The notes below the pieces were generated by a model. It worked only from the letters and a program-made list of their open reading frames with translations. It was not told the DNA's origin and searched no databases. A stretch of DNA of 60,000 nucleotides from assembly GCA_014529385.2 (NCBI GenBank), contig CM043947.1:130414391-130474390 (forward strand), written 5' to 3'. Below, in pieces: positions 24,068 to 36,723 of the stretch. A program made the position numbers and the translations under genes. Position 1 is the first letter of the stretch; each line of letters opens with the position of its first letter. Source of the DNA: Adiantum capillus-veneris (lineage: Eukaryota; Streptophyta; Polypodiopsida; Polypodiales; Pteridaceae).

Positions 24068-25950
24068 ATATTGTTGAGTCTCCCATGCCTACCACTGCAG
24101 TAGAGGATGCTCCTCCTCCAGTGATGCTCATTATGCCCACAGAGATTCATGCCGAGGTGACAACAGATGCCTCAGATGTTCTCATTTTCACTTCAGATCC
24201 CACTCCAGATGCTTTGGTTGCACAGGATGAGGGTTATGCACAGAATTGCATCCTTGATTTCGGTGCAAGTTTTCATGTCACACCACATAGAGAGTGGTTT
24301 TCCTCTTACGCATCCATGCATGGAATAGTCAAGCTTGGTGATTCCTATGAGCTTGACATTATTGGCATTGGTGATGTGAAACTTTAGATGCATAATGGCA
24401 CTAATTTTGTGCTGCAGAATGTCAGACATGTGCCCAAGCTTACCAAAAGCTTGCTTTCTATAGGGCAATTGGATGAACTTGGCTACACTACAGCTTTTGG
24501 TAATCGTTCTTGGATGATCCGCAAGAACAACCTTATCATGATGAAAGGCAATAAAAATGGATCCCTGTACTCTTTGTTTGTTTCGAGTGTCGACGAACAC
24601 TCTATCTATGTTGCCAATCTGCGGTCTCCTGAGTTGTGGCATAGCCGGCTAGGGCACATTAGCCAAAAGGGAATGAAAACACTTCAACGTTTTGGCTACT
24701 TACCTGTGTTAGATTACACGAAATTTCCAATGTGTGAGCATTGTCTATATGGCAAACAGACTAGATTGACATCTTCGCCATTGAATAAGAAACTAGGCGA
24801 ACCTCTAGACTTGGTGCACAGTGATTTGTGTGGTCCAATGCCACATAAAACTCTAGGGGGGGCAAACTACTTTCTCACGTTCATAGATGATTCTACCAGA
24901 AAGGTGTGGGTCTATCTCCTTAAGCGTAAGGAAGAAGTCTTTTCGACATTCCAAAAATTCCTCGCCATGGTTGAGAACCAATCAAGAACAAAGCTCAAAG
25001 CTTTTCGCACGGACAATGGTGGAGACTACGTCTCCATAGAGTTCAAGGATTTTTGCAATAGAAAAGTCATTCGGCGGCAGTTTACTGCTCCATCACACCT
25101 GCACAAAATGGGATAGCTGAAAGAATGAATTGTATGATTCAAGAACGAGTTGTCTCTATGATGTCTATGGCGAAACTTACTCCAGAGTTTTGGGGGGAAG
25201 CTGTTCTGACAGCAGTGCACATCATCAACAGGTCACCTAGTTCTCCTTTGAATTTCAAAATTCCAGAGGACGTATGGACTGGCAAAAGGCCAAGCTATGC
25301 GCATTTACGCGTATTTGGATGTGAGACATATGCACATGTGCCCAAAGAACTTCGTCGGAAGTTAGATCCCAGATCACACAAATGCATCTTTATTGTCTAT
25401 GGTGCAAACGAAGAGATGGGATATCGTCTCTGGCACCCAGAATCAAATAAAGTCATTCGTAGCTCACGTGTGATTTTCAATGAATCAAAAATGCACAAAA
25501 AGCCCATCAAAGATGTTGAGTACAGACGTGTTCGCTTTGAGGATGTAGCCTCCGAACCAGCTCAGTTCAGTAGTGTTGCACCTACTCCTCAAGTGCCAGA
25601 TACTACTATTGATCCGGAGAGAGCAGAGTCCAGCAGTCATGCACTGAGACGCTCTGAGAGAGTATCACGTGCGCCCGAGCGGTTTGAGCCGGGTATACAC
25701 CACATTTTGGTCACTGACAGTGGAGAGCCAACCTGCTACAAAGAAGCTATACAAATGGATGATAGCATTAAGTGGGAGCAGGCTATGCAATCAGAATACA
25801 ATTCGATTGTGGCTAATGAGACATGGGATTTGGTTGAATTACCAAAAGGCAAAAATGCTTTACCTTGCAAGTGGGTATACAAGAAGAAGTATACAGCGGA
25901 AGATCCCAAGCCTAGATACAAGGCTCGTCTAGTTGCCAAGGGATTCAAGT
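24068..25950 (+). pseudogene. Copia 1 integrase and start of reverse transcriptase
   Basis: After a protease-like region with ILDFGASFHVT (D-F-G in place of D-S/T-G), a TAG at 24385 interrupts the frame. The next frame has the pre-integrase zinc domain (HSRLGHIS ... CEHCLYGK) and the integrase core: LVHSDLCGPM (Asp), RTDNGGDYV (Asp), then a frameshift near 25095 and QNGIAERMN (Glu). The C-terminal part includes the copia YRLWHPESNKV-like motif. Reverse transcriptase starts (WDLVELPKGK, CKWVYKKK, YKARLVAKGFK) and stops at a TAG at 25950. Confidence 0.85.
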
Positions 25951-26322
25951 AGCAAAAAGGGGGGGAAGTCATTGAGTACCCCAATGCAAGCATACTCCAA
26001 ACTTAGCAAGGAAGACTCTCCCAAGACAGTGGCTGAGAAAGAGGAAATGGCGAAAGTACCATATTCTTCAGCAGTTGGCAGTTTGATGTACGCTATGGTA
26101 GCCACAAGACCAGACATTGCACATGCAGTGGGAGTGGTTAGTAGGTACATGGAAAACCCTGGCAAGAAGCATTGGGAAGCAGTAAAGAAAATCCTCAGAT
26201 ATTTGAAAGGTACAGCTAGCAAGTGTTTACGCTTCGGAAACAGTGATGCATCTATTGTAGGTTACACGGATGCGGATTATGCGGGTTGCGTGGATCGTAG
26301 AAGATCCACATTTGGCTATGTA
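25951..26322 (+). pseudogene. Copia 1 end of RT and RNase H, after an internal deletion
   Basis: From KGGKSLSTPMQAYSKLSK the frame continues through GSLMYAMVATRPDIAHAVG and WEAVKKILRYLKGT into RNase H (YTDADYAGCVDRRRST). The roughly 200 residues that normally lie between KGFKQ and K-LSTP in copia RT, including the YVDDM catalytic motif, are absent, so the RT is inactive. The sequence ends in the first part of RNase H. Confidence 0.85.
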
Positions 26323-27564
26323 AAGAAGTTTGGGGAGACACATCACCTTGTCCATGCTGTGTTTCTCCTTGTGCAGTGGCTTCCTCTGCTTGCTTTTTCT
26401 GCTCTGCCACCTCCCTAGCTTTCTGTTCTGCTTCTTGGGCTTCTTTCAACTTCAAGGCTTCTGCTTATTGATACATCTTTTCCAATAATTCTGTGGGATC
26501 TTTTGCCTATTTCCTGGTATGATGTTTTGTTCTTGCACCTTAGCTCAATGTGGGTACCCATTTTGCCGGGTCCTTACCTTGTGCTTGGCGGTTGTGTTCG
26601 TAAGAGTGCTTTTCTCTTTCAAATCGGGCTTGTTTTTGTACAGGTTCCTCCTGGTGTGCTGCCACGACTTTTCTCTTCATTTCTTCCCGTCGTGCTCTTT
26701 TTTCCTCGTTATCAGAGCTTTCACTGATGTGCCGTTCTGGCGAGCTCTCAGCAGACTCTTCGTCAGACTTGTATGATCTCTTGGTAGATCTTGTAGCTCA
26801 AGGAGAAGGTTGTGCTGACACTATCCAAGTGTTCTGATCTGGGGTAGGTGGCAAGTTGTCGGCCATGCCGATAGCATGGTAAGCAATCCTGGTCAGAACC
26901 TCTGGTGCACCCAGATATGTGATTTTTCCTTCTTTCTTTGTCCCTTTCAATGTGGAAAAAACATATTGTGCTTGGTCAATTGGTCGTATACCTTGGCGGT
27001 CTTTTGGCAAGGAAGTGGAAGTGCTGGTGGTACAGCCTTGCGGGCTCTTCCACCTGTTTGTGGATGAGGTTGGCAAATGTAGCAGCGACAGTTTCCTTGG
27101 TGAAAGTTCCTACCGTCTTTCTATCTCTTGCCCTCATTGTCATTCCTTCTGTTGGCAGTTTGAGTGCATGAGCCACTATCTCTTTGGTAATCACCACTTC
27201 AACTTTGTTCATTTGCTGGTCCGAGAATCGTGGACAAAATCTCATAAGCTTTTTGGAAGTCCACTCCACACGGCTCTTGTTCATAGAAATCTCTGAGTCC
27301 AAGGCTCGTGTTGGCTTCTTTTGTGTGGGGCTTTGCGGCGACATCATAAAATTCTTTTGGTAGAAGTTGCAGCTCTACCTAATGTCCCTCTTCACTCTTG
27401 AATCTTCCGGTCAACACTGTGGTGTTATGCTCTTCAAGCTGATCTCTTGACAAATAGGTCGCTTTGGCGGTTTTGACTGAATCGGGGTCCAATTGGTATG
27501 GTGGTAGCTCTTGCAACTTTTCTTTTTGATCGAGATTCTTTTGGGCCCTCTCTGCTCCTTGCAT
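26323..27564 (-). pseudogene. Fragment X: unidentified retroelement ORF
   Basis: Minus-strand frames at 27564-27379, 27347-26976, 27076-26798 and 26455-26323 look like one protein broken by frameshifts. The first ATG follows a good acceptor-like sequence (CTCTATTCACTCAACAG). The last part is a charged Glu/Lys/Ala-rich segment that looks like a coiled coil. I do not recognise the family; there is no RT or integrase motif. It is cut at about 26,322 where it meets copia 1. Its leader carries the same 22-bp palindrome as element E, so X and E may be relatives. Confidence 0.45.
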
Positions 27565-27599
27565 GGCTCCTGTTGAGTGAATAGAGTGTCAAAGTTAGC

Positions 27600-28480
27600 A
27601 AACTTGGTAGATTCTCTCTAAAATGTCCTTCAATCTGAAATGCTGACAAATTTGGTCCAATTTGCTTCAAATCAATTTTTGAACATGCATAGATGCATAA
27701 AAACATGAAAAGATCAAAATTATGAAGTCCAAACAAAAAATTGCAACAAAAGTAAATAATCACGATTATTTACAGCTGAGTAATTTTTTCTACTTCTTGC
27801 AAATTTGGCATTACAGGCTTGAAGTATATACCAAATAGATACTCTGAGTGAAATATGGACTCATTTGGATATACAGGGTGAAAATGGTGCTAGATTTAGG
27901 CTTTAGGTCTCTGAAACAGTAGAAGTAAAGAGATTTTGAGATTTTGAGATCCAAATTTGTTCAAACTTGGCTAGTGGCCTTAGGGCAACATGTACTTTGG
28001 ATCTATGATGGCAAAGTTGCAATTTTCTCCCATTTTGGTCAAAAAGTAAATAATTGTGATTCTTAACTTTTCTACCAAAATGAACATTTTTTTGGTACAA
28101 CTTGGTTCTAGGCATTGTATAGACCTTGTGTCTATGATATGAGGTGATTTGGATCAAAAATTGTTGCTCATAACTCAAAATTTAGCTTGCAAGGACTTCT
28201 TTGCGTTTTTGGTAATTTTCCAAGTTATCTGTGATCATTTTGGCTCATACTTGAATTTTGGCATGTAATAGGTGTATACAAGTGATAGGTGAGGTGATGA
28301 TGCAACTTTCAAGTCAAAATAGTACAAAAGTAAATAATCGTGATTATTTACAACAGTCACATTTTTCTTGCAAAACTTAAATTTTTTGACCTAAACACAT
28401 TCTATACACCTAAAACAAGTCCTAAATTGAATTTGGTAAAGTTTGGTCTTGCCGAGATCACTTTGTGCTTTGTTGACTCT
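27600..28480 (-). repeat. Diverged tandem repeats with a conserved 22-bp palindrome, locus 1
   Basis: GTAAATAATC followed by RY and then GATTATTTAC, or a close variant, occurs at 27752-27773, 28046-28067 (imperfect right half) and 28330-28351. The spacings are 294 and 284 bp. DNA between them is weakly repetitive. No coding frame is supported. Confidence 0.85.
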
Positions 28481-29915
28481 AACATCTTTGATTTCTGTGA
28501 CTACATTGCCAGTTGAGTTGGTTAGTCACTTTTAAGGCAATGGACTTGTCCGCAACATAGTTGTGAAGCAACTCATCCAATTTTGGCCCATTTTGAGTCA
28601 GTTTGACCTCGTATGTCAAATTTGACGCTTTGTAGCCTTCGAGCCGTTTTCTGCTTTTAGAGGGCTTTGCTTGATTGATTTCACGAAACCAATCATATAC
28701 ATTGTATATAGACCTCGTACGTAAGCTGTCTCTGGAGTTAGAATACAATTCTGGCATTTGTAAAAAACCTAGCTTTTCTACTTGGGACCCCCTCGATCCT
28801 TGCCGAATGGTCAACTATTGACATAGAAGTGTTCTAATATGTTGGGGTATGCTACAGTTCAAATCTCATCCGATTTGGTTGAGCTGACAAGCCGCTATGG
28901 TAGATTTTTGGTCGTAGGTACTTCGTGCACTGCTCGGATTCTAGGGGTTTAGACTAGATACCAGCCATACAAAAAAGGATCGTTGATGAGTAAAGAACCT
29001 ACCCCTCATGTTTTGTGTGAGATAGTGCTGAAAGCGGACAATTGTAGACTCCGAAAAGTACGCATGAAGAAGTCAAAAAGTTCTCTCTCCAAAGGCAACA
29101 AGTGGAAATGAGGTGATTTTAGCCTACCTTGGGTATCTATACCCGGACTTCCCGAACCAATTTTTTCTGAGATTCCTATGTTAGTCCTACCAGGCCGTGA
29201 AATGTATGTTAGACTTAAAATTTTCCCAATGAGATTCCTGTAGCTCATTCAAAATTCTGCAAAAGTAGGTCTAGCTGCCTAATTTAGACTTCCCGCTTCC
29301 ATCTTCCGATTTGATTGAAATTTTTTGTGCTTGTCCGCCTTGTCTTTCTGATCACCACCGTATCTTCAATTTTTTCATATGATCTCCGTTGCTATTTATT
29401 ATTAATTTTTGACATGTTTATTGAAAAAATCAAAGAAAGTAACAAAATATACTAAAAAAGAAAAGTGAAAATCCAATAATTAAGAAAATCCATTGAAAAA
29501 CACAGCTTTATTATTTTTTGTTAGATTTCTCTATTTTTAAGTCTCAATATCAAGAAAAATGATGAAAATAATAAAAAAGGAACTATTTTTGATGATTTTC
29601 TGATAGTATATACACTATTTTCACTCATCGCAGATATATCAGTAGTTAAATTCCCCTGTTGATGATTTATAAGGGCATTATTAGGTAATTTTGCAAAAAA
29701 TCACACGTTAACATCAAACTTTTTTCTCCCTCTTCAAACATTGCCCTTAATTACTTAGTACTCTTTCACCCCTCCTAGATGGCGTACTCTGGGACGACTG
29801 TGTGCATGGGTTGAACAATCGTGTCTATGCATGGCCTTCGTTGGCTCTACCATGCTTTAAAGATCAATGTAGTTCAAACCATTATGCTGTGCAAGAGTTG
29901 GGTCTTGAATAATTA
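28481..29915. other. Gene-free AT-rich stretch, possible leader or LTR of X
   Basis: No gene recognised. The part 29380-29720 is very AT-rich. No second copy exists in the window to define terminal repeats. Confidence 0.4.
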
Positions 29916-29917
29916 AC

Positions 29918-30346
29918 TCAACGGTTTTTGATGTTGAGGCTTTCTGATGCTGTCTTCCAAAGAGCAAATCTTGTAGCCTGTGTGCTTGTACCATCAGGAT
30001 GCTTTAGCACGCTGATTTCCTTAGCTTTTGGTAGCAATAATGATTGGTGCTGAGATTTTACTTGCCATTGATATCTCGGTTTGTCTTGGTCAAAATGGTG
30101 TTGTTGAGGTTTCTGAGGCTTAACTCTCCATTGCTTGATTGGTTTTGCAGTTTGCGGAGAAGATAAGTACTCCTTTTTCTTCCAAATCCATTTCATGTTA
30201 GGTTCCCTTCTCGGAGAAGTGCGTCTCTGTGTTTTGACCCTCGGAACCGTCTTTTGTTTTGTCGATAATGTTTTGGGCACCCAGATTTGAATCCGCTTGT
30301 CCTTAAGTTGTGCTTTCTGTACCCAAAATTGCCTGACTCCTTGCAT
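29918..30346 (-). pseudogene. Basic, tryptophan-motif ORF downstream of the retropepsin-like domain
   Basis: A 142-codon frame rich in Lys, Gln and Pro with repeated short motifs built on Trp: QFWVQK, IQIWVPK, KWIWKKK, KQWRVK and YQWQVK. Such W-x-x-K repeats suggest a nucleic-acid-binding or structural segment of a retroelement protein, but I cannot assign a family. It lies just left of the retropepsin-like frame and reads in the same direction. Confidence 0.4.
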
Positions 30347-30394
30347 GCTACCTGTAGCATTTGCTTATTGATAGAATGAAGAAGACTAATTACT

Positions 30395-30856
30395 TTATGT
30401 TTTGGTATGCTGATTGCTTCCTTTCCATTCCTCCTTGCTTGGTGAAATTGAAACAATGAGTTGTCCGTCTTTAGGTGATAGCTTGAGCTGATTCGTATCC
30501 CAATCTGGTACTGCCTTGTATGTCCGCATCCATGGAATTTCAAGAATCATCATCTCATTCATGTGTTCATCTGGTAAGCATACAAACTTATGAGGGCATG
30601 AACATCCATTTATTATCACATTCAAGTTGACTACTCCCAGTGTTGGTGTTGGGTTCTTGTTGCATTCTTTTATTGTCGTTATTCCTGCTGTCAAAGACTG
30701 ACTTGTTGCTTTCTTGTACGTGGAATAACTAACTGCATTTACTCGAGCTCCTGTATCGACCAATGCATTTGTGCTATGATTGTTGAGCTGTACTTTGATA
30801 CAAAAGTCCATTCCATCTAACCAATCATCATCTGTTGACACTGTATCTTTCGGCAA
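30395..30856 (-). pseudogene. Retropepsin-like domain downstream of gypsy C integrase
   Basis: A 153-codon frame with an aspartic-protease signature: the catalytic ALVDTGARVNAVS near residue 35, later GVVNLNVIINGCSCPHKFVCL, and ILEIPWMRTYKAVPDWDTNQ, which fits the second half of a retropepsin fold. Retropepsins cleave retroelement polyproteins. Its position is odd: on the minus strand it follows the gypsy C integrase directly, while gypsy C also has a normally placed protease near 35.5 kb. It may be a fragment of a second element joined here, or a true extra domain. Confidence 0.65.
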
Positions 30857-30877
30857 TTCCCATTGTCGATAATCTAT

Positions 30878-32133
30878 TTACATTGTGTTGATGGGAATAG
30901 GTTGATGATTCTTGAGAGCAACTTTTCTTTTGAGTACCCAAAGCCGAGCTTCTTCTTGGGCTTCATCAATAACCTGCTGTCGTTTTATCTTCCTTTGCTT
31001 GAGTGCATGCATTCTTTCTAGCAATTCATCGGTTAGCGGAAAATTGTACTTCTTTAAACGACATCCACTAATCCAGTTAGCCATTGCTTCACCATCTAGG
31101 GTGGATAGCTTAACTGCTCCACTTGGAGATACATCTTCAATAATAAACGATCCACTTCCCTTTTTCTTAAACTTGGAAATGTGTTGCTTAAGGGAATAGA
31201 TTAAAACTAAGTCCCCTTTTTTGAAGATTTTGGTAATTAGATGGGAATCAAAAAACAGTTTTTGTTTCCGCTTTTGTGCATAGATGTGAGCTACAACAGT
31301 TAGCATTTGCTCATCTAGCTTTTCTGAATCTTCAGTCTTTCTGACAATTCATGTCTAGTCTACTCAAGGTTCTTAGCTACCCTTAATGTCAGCAATATAA
31401 ATTCTATTGGCAATATGGCATCAAGGCCATAAACAAGGTTAAAGGATGTAGCATTTAAAGATGTTTTGAATGAAACTCGATAAGCCCATAGAGCTGCATA
31501 GAGATTCATTTCCCAGTCCGCCCTTCCTAAACTAACCACTTTAGTCAATATCGAGCTGAGAAATTTATTTGTATGCTCAGTTTGTGCGTTTGATTGTGGA
31601 TGATAGGGAGCTGATTTGTTATGGATGACCATAAATTCATTAAGCAAATACTCAATTACCTCATTGAGGAAATGAGTTCCCCTATCACTGACAATTTCTA
31701 TTGGCAGTCCAGGTCTTGTGAACACATACTCATATAAGAATGCGGCAGTGGTTCTGGCATCATTGTTTTGAGTTGCTTTAGCCTCGACCCACTTAGTCAA
31801 ATAGTCGATAGCTACAATGATATATTGAGATTGGGTTCTATAAGCAGGTGGTTGTATTGGCCTAAAAAAGTCTATACCCCATTTTGCGAAAGCTCTATCC
31901 CCCATCATTGGTCTTAAGGGTATGCTATCTACTCATGTTGGCATTTTTTTTCATTGACAAGCATCACATCTTCTAACATATTCTTTGGCATCTGCAAAAA
32001 GTGTTGGCCACCATATGCCTACAATCAAGATTGCTCTTGTGGTGGTCTCACTAGAAAAGTGACCTCCAGCTAATCCAGCATGTGCTTGTTCTATAATCGG
32101 AATATATTCGTCTTCATTTGCACAAAGAAGCAA
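30878..32133 (-). pseudogene. Gypsy C integrase
   Basis: Three frames in order. 32133-31951 carries the zinc-binding part (AHAGLAGGHF ... CDACQ). 31908-31360 carries the catalytic core: KWGIDFF (Asp), IVSDRGTHF (Asp) and PQSNAQTEHTNK (Glu). 31306-30878 carries the C-terminal part (KKGDLVLIYSLKQ, GSGSFIIEDVSPSGAVKLS), which would bind DNA. A TGA or frame change separates each part, so the enzyme is not intact. Confidence 0.85.
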
Positions 32134-32543
32134 ATGTTGATCCTTAACTCTCCGATAAAATTGGTTTCCGATAAGAGCATAGTCTCTTGCTTCAGTTTCA
32201 ATTGCTCTTTAATGGCATTTACTCATATCCTCAGGAAATGTTCGGCTCGATAAGTAAGTAACTAGATATTTACTCCACTTGAACAAGTGACATTTGAAAC
32301 AGTGTTACATGAGGTATCTGTGTTTGTTTTTGACATCGAGGATAATCATTTACAAAAGAGCGAACATCACTCCTCATAGTTGGCCAAAATACTCCAAGTC
32401 TCAAGATCCTTTGCATAGTTTGGTCTTCCACAAAGTGAAGTCCCACTATGGTAACATGTTCTTGACTTAGGTATTGGTTGTTCTCTTCAGGATTAATACA
32501 TAAGAGAAAATTCCATTTTAGTTTCTTTTGTATAGCCTACCAA

Positions 32544-33863
32544 CTAGTAATTGATCATAGCCGATTGCTCAATTAATCCGATTGTAATAGGAAGTGGTAT
32601 TTGCGAATCCACTTGAGCTATGGTCATCAATGATACCATATTTTCCGACCATCGAGGTATCATTTCCACAGAGAACAGATATGCATCTGGTAGATCATCG
32701 TCTACTCCTTTAGGAGGTTCTCCTAAAACAATCCTAGACAAATGATCTGCTCTTTGATGAGTAGTGTCCTTTTTTACAACCACAGTGAAATCAAATTCCA
32801 GAAGAATGATGAACCATCTCACTATTCTTCTTGTGCTGCATCGCTTGTTTACCAAGTACAATAAGGCTTGGTGGTCCACAAAGAACACAAATTTGTTTAC
32901 TAATAGGTAATGTCTATACTTTTTTACGACATAGATAATTCCAAATCATTCCCTTTTCGTGGTGGTATAATTCTTTTCTGCCATGTTCAATTGTCGGCTA
33001 GCATAAGAAATAGAAAAATCAAATTTTTCGTCTCCTGGTTGAGCTAGTAAACACCATATGGCAAAATTGGAAGCATCTACATGTATGTGGAATATCTTAT
33101 TCCAATCTGGTGCTTTCAATATTGGAGCTGAAGTGAGAGCTTGCTTAAGCTTCATAAAGGATTCTTCACATACTTTAGTCCACTCAAAGTGTGTAATCAA
33201 GCTATACATGGGTTTTGCAATTATAGCGTACATATCAATGAATCGTCTGTAATATCCACAATGTCCCATGAAGGCTTGAACCCCCTTGATTGTTGTTGGT
33301 CTAGGCAAATCGACGATGACATGAATTTTATCCATATCAGTAGTAGCTATGTCATTTTTAGACACTATATGTCTAAGAATTTTTCCTTGTCTACCCATGA
33401 ATGTGCACTTTTTAGGATTTAAGAAAATCCTATAAAATCTACATTTTTCAAATACCTTTTTAAGGTGTTCAAAATGATCAGCCCGGATTGATGAATGTAT
33501 GCAGAGATCATCCATATATACTTCCAAGAATTTCCTAAGATATTCTTTAAAAGCATGGCTCATCAATCTTTGAAAGGTGGCAAGAGCATTAGTTAACCCA
33601 AAAGGCATAACCCGATAGGCAAAAATACCCCATTCCATTGCAAAAGCAGTCTTATGCTGATCTTTTGGGTCAACCAAAACTTGATTGCATCCCGAAAAGC
33701 CATCTAAAAAGCTGTAAGCTTCTTTTCTTGCAACTCGTTCTAGCACATGCTCAGTGATTGGAAGAGGAAAGTTGTCTCTAATGGTAGCTGCATTCACTTT
33801 TTTGAGATTGGCACACACTCGTAATTTTCCATTCTTCTTGGGTACTACCACAATTGGAGGCAC
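32544..33863 (-). pseudogene. Gypsy C reverse transcriptase and RNase H
   Basis: The frame 33863-32946 opens with VVPKKNGKLRVCANLKKVN, then PLPITEHVLERV, SFLDGFSGCNQV (usually FSGYNQ), YRVMPFGLTNA and the catalytic VYMDDLCIHS, with YMDD coded at 33518-33507. The connection and RNase H follow (HIHVDASNFAIWCLLAQPG). A TGA at 32943-32945 interrupts RNase H; the next frame continues FFVDHQALLYLVNKR to HQRADHLSRIV. RT copies the RNA genome and RNase H removes it. Confidence 0.9.
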
Positions 33864-35600
33864 CCAATCTGTGTGATCAATTTCATAAATGAATTTGGCT
33901 TCCTTTAGTTTTTTAATCTCTTCTTTGATCTTCTTGGCAAATGTTTCATTTTATGTGTATGGCCTTTGCCTACTTGGTTTTGCATCATCTCTCATGGGTA
34001 TGGTATGTTGGCACATTTCTGGATCAACACCCTTGAGATCCTTGTAAGACCAAGCGAAGATACCTCGTTATTATTTTAGTAAGCTCAGTAAAAGCTCTTC
34101 TTCATCTTCTCTTAGGTCATTTGCAATGTAGGCAGGCCTAAGCTCTTCTCCTTGTTCAGCCAAATCTATCTTTTTCGCGTTTTCAGGCCCTTCATAGGAC
34201 TCACCTTGTTTTCGTAGTTCTCTAATAGGTTGTTCTACTATGATTTTTCAATTTTGGAGAGTATATTTTTTGTAATGGGATGGAACACTCATTACACCTT
34301 TACCATCCTCTTCTGTGGTCCATTTCGGTTGTATATATATCCTTTAGAGCTTTTTTCAACTCTTGATATTTCTTTTTCCGCTCAATTCGTGTCATGGTTG
34401 GCTCCTTGTCCTGTTTTTTTGGCTTTGTTTGAGTATCCTTCCTTGTTTTTCTCAATGTTTTTGATATTTTTGGATTTTTGTTTGAAGGATATCTACCATG
34501 ATTTTGTCCTTGACACAATCTTGTGCATCTATCTGCATCAAGAACTGTGTTCTGTTGGAGAATGATGGTGTATGTCTAGCTTTCATATTTCTGGTGTCTC
34601 TTTTTTGTCTATACCATTTTTGTCTTCTCAATTTCTGGATAGGAAAGTCAAAAAACTTTTCCTCCCCTCCTTTCATGAGTAGCTTAGCTCTCACATATTC
34701 TTTTTCTGACCCCAAATCTTCTGAGATAGCTGAGTGTTCTTCTAACTCATCTGTTGCATCGTAGTAGAGGTCTGAAAAGACTTGTTGAGCTTTCATCAAT
34801 TTTTTGGGTTCCTCTTTTACGTCTTCTATGTAGAGGGTTGAAATCATTTGGATGGGAATTATGTCATAGCCATCCTCATTGCAAAATTGAGTAGGCATTG
34901 ACGTATTCACACATACATCCATTGTCGCTAAAATTTGAATCCACTGAAATGGCTCAAAAAAATGTTCTGGAAAGGGTTTAGGTACATAGACTTTGTCTGT
35001 GCAATCCCTTTCTAAGATACATTCTTCTCTTTTTAAGCTCCCGTTTCCTAAGGCTCCGCACATCCAAATAGGAGTGTCTTTGTTTAACCATGAGGGAAGC
35101 TTAGTTTCAGCCCAAGAGACTGAATCAAACTCTTGTATGGGTGTTTTCATGACATCTCTATAAGTGTGATCTTTTAGATTAACCCTTGTTATAGATCCCA
35201 CTTGCTTCAAGTACAGATAGTTGTTTCCCCCAATCTTGGATAAGCTATACCTGTCGCATGAAAGGTCTTCCCAATATGATTTTGTAATTGGGTTTCTTCC
35301 CAAAGTTTACTATGACAAAAGTGTGTTGATATTCAATCCACAAGAATTAACTATCACTTTTTCTAGCAGTCCTAAGGGTCTTTCTATATGTCCATCAGCC
35401 AATTGCAATCTCATTCGAGTTTGTCTAATGGATGGTTGTCCCAGGATTCCCATACTGCCTTTGTGGCTATGGCTATGCCTGCCCCACTATCCAGTATTGC
35501 CATGGTTTCAATGTCATTGTATTTCACTGGAAGGGTGGTGTTTCCTTCTTCACCTTCGTAATATTGTCCAACTTTGTTCATTGAAATAGATCAAATCTCC
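33864..35600 (-). pseudogene. Gypsy C protease and linker region
   Basis: Near 35510-35330 the minus strand encodes MAILDSGAGIAIATK, a retropepsin active site, then after a frameshift RLQLADGHIERPLG and VIVNS, all typical of plant gypsy protease. The frame 35303-34452 (283 codons) follows; it begins with GRNPITKSYW-like sequence and is otherwise an unrecognised linker before RT. The stretch 34452-33864 contains further RT-proximal sequence with stops. Confidence 0.7.
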
Positions 35601-35677
35601 TTGTTATCCATTTCGTGTTTCAATCTTTTCAAAATTTTTACGATGAGCCCTGTTATTCCCACCTTCTCTAGGGTTTT

Positions 35678-36510
35678 CTATAGATCATTCCATAAATATG
35701 GTCTGATTTTTAATAGTTCTCCCAAAGTGAGAGTGCATTGGATGGGTGTAAACATGATTGAATGAATATTGTCTACTTCCAGGGTCTGTTCCGCTCTTTT
35801 TACTTGGGTGGTGTTACACACTATGGATTCGTCTTTGTTCTCTCCCAAGTAAGAGGGTAATGTTTTCAAGGTCAATGGTTTAGACATTCCTAAAGCTTCA
35901 GATCCGCAATTCCTATACAAGGATTGTACATCTATGTTCGTATCAGGAGGTAGGTTGTCTAACCAAACTTCCTCTATAGGAGCTAACTTTAGAGATAGGC
36001 TCCCATCATTGATCTCTCGAACTTTTTCCCATGAGTGTCTTGGCCAGTCTTCCTCTATAAATGGAATTCCGTCTAAGGCATCTTGGTTGTCCGGCACTAT
36101 AAGTTTTGGCTCTTCTGGTTTCAAGTGGGGTTCTACCACCACTTTGGATTTTTCTTGATTGTCTCTCATCACAAGCTCCTTTGGTTTTGCCATACTTCTG
36201 AGCTTGATTTTTGTTTTTCTAACATCTCTTGCGTGATTCTTACCAAATTTTGATAAGCTTCAAGCTTAACTACTTCCATGTCTGGAGAAGGATAGTTTTT
36301 CCATTTGTATTCCATGTTTTGGCGTGCTTTGAGTCTTGCTTGGTAGGCTTCCAAGGTTGCATTAATAGGCTCAAAAATTTTATCAACCAAAACTGATCCT
36401 GCAGATTTCACGGTTGTTTTTTTGAGTTCACTTCCAGGTTCTTTCACCTTTTCCTGGAATAGCTGTTTTTCTTTCTTCTCGATTTTAGCTCGTTGTTTCT
36501 GTTTTCTCAT
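35678..36510 (-). pseudogene. Gypsy C Gag-Pol linker, unrecognised
   Basis: Two open frames, 36510-36169 (113 codons, highly charged with Lys/Glu, coiled-coil-like) and 36193-35678 (171 codons, acidic). I see no catalytic motif. Their position between zinc knuckle and protease and the collinear order suggest that they belong to the polyprotein. Confidence 0.5.
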
Positions 36511-36723
36511 CTCATACCTTTTGCTTCTGCTTCTTTTGGTCTTTTGAGAGGCAAATTTTGTATTCTCCGAATCATCAGAGGAGTTATGTTTCTTTTTCTC
36601 AGCCTAAGCTCTAGTGATTACTTTGATTGGAACAATCGGTTCACTCTCAAATGAGCTACTAGGTATCACTTGGACTACATTTACTACTGTTTTATCCTTG
36701 TTTAAAGGATTTTTATGAAAATC

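Noticed and set aside
27752-28351. CRISPR-like array because of regularly spaced palindromes
   Set aside because: Spacing of about 285 bp, diverged flanks and a plant retroelement setting do not fit a CRISPR array.
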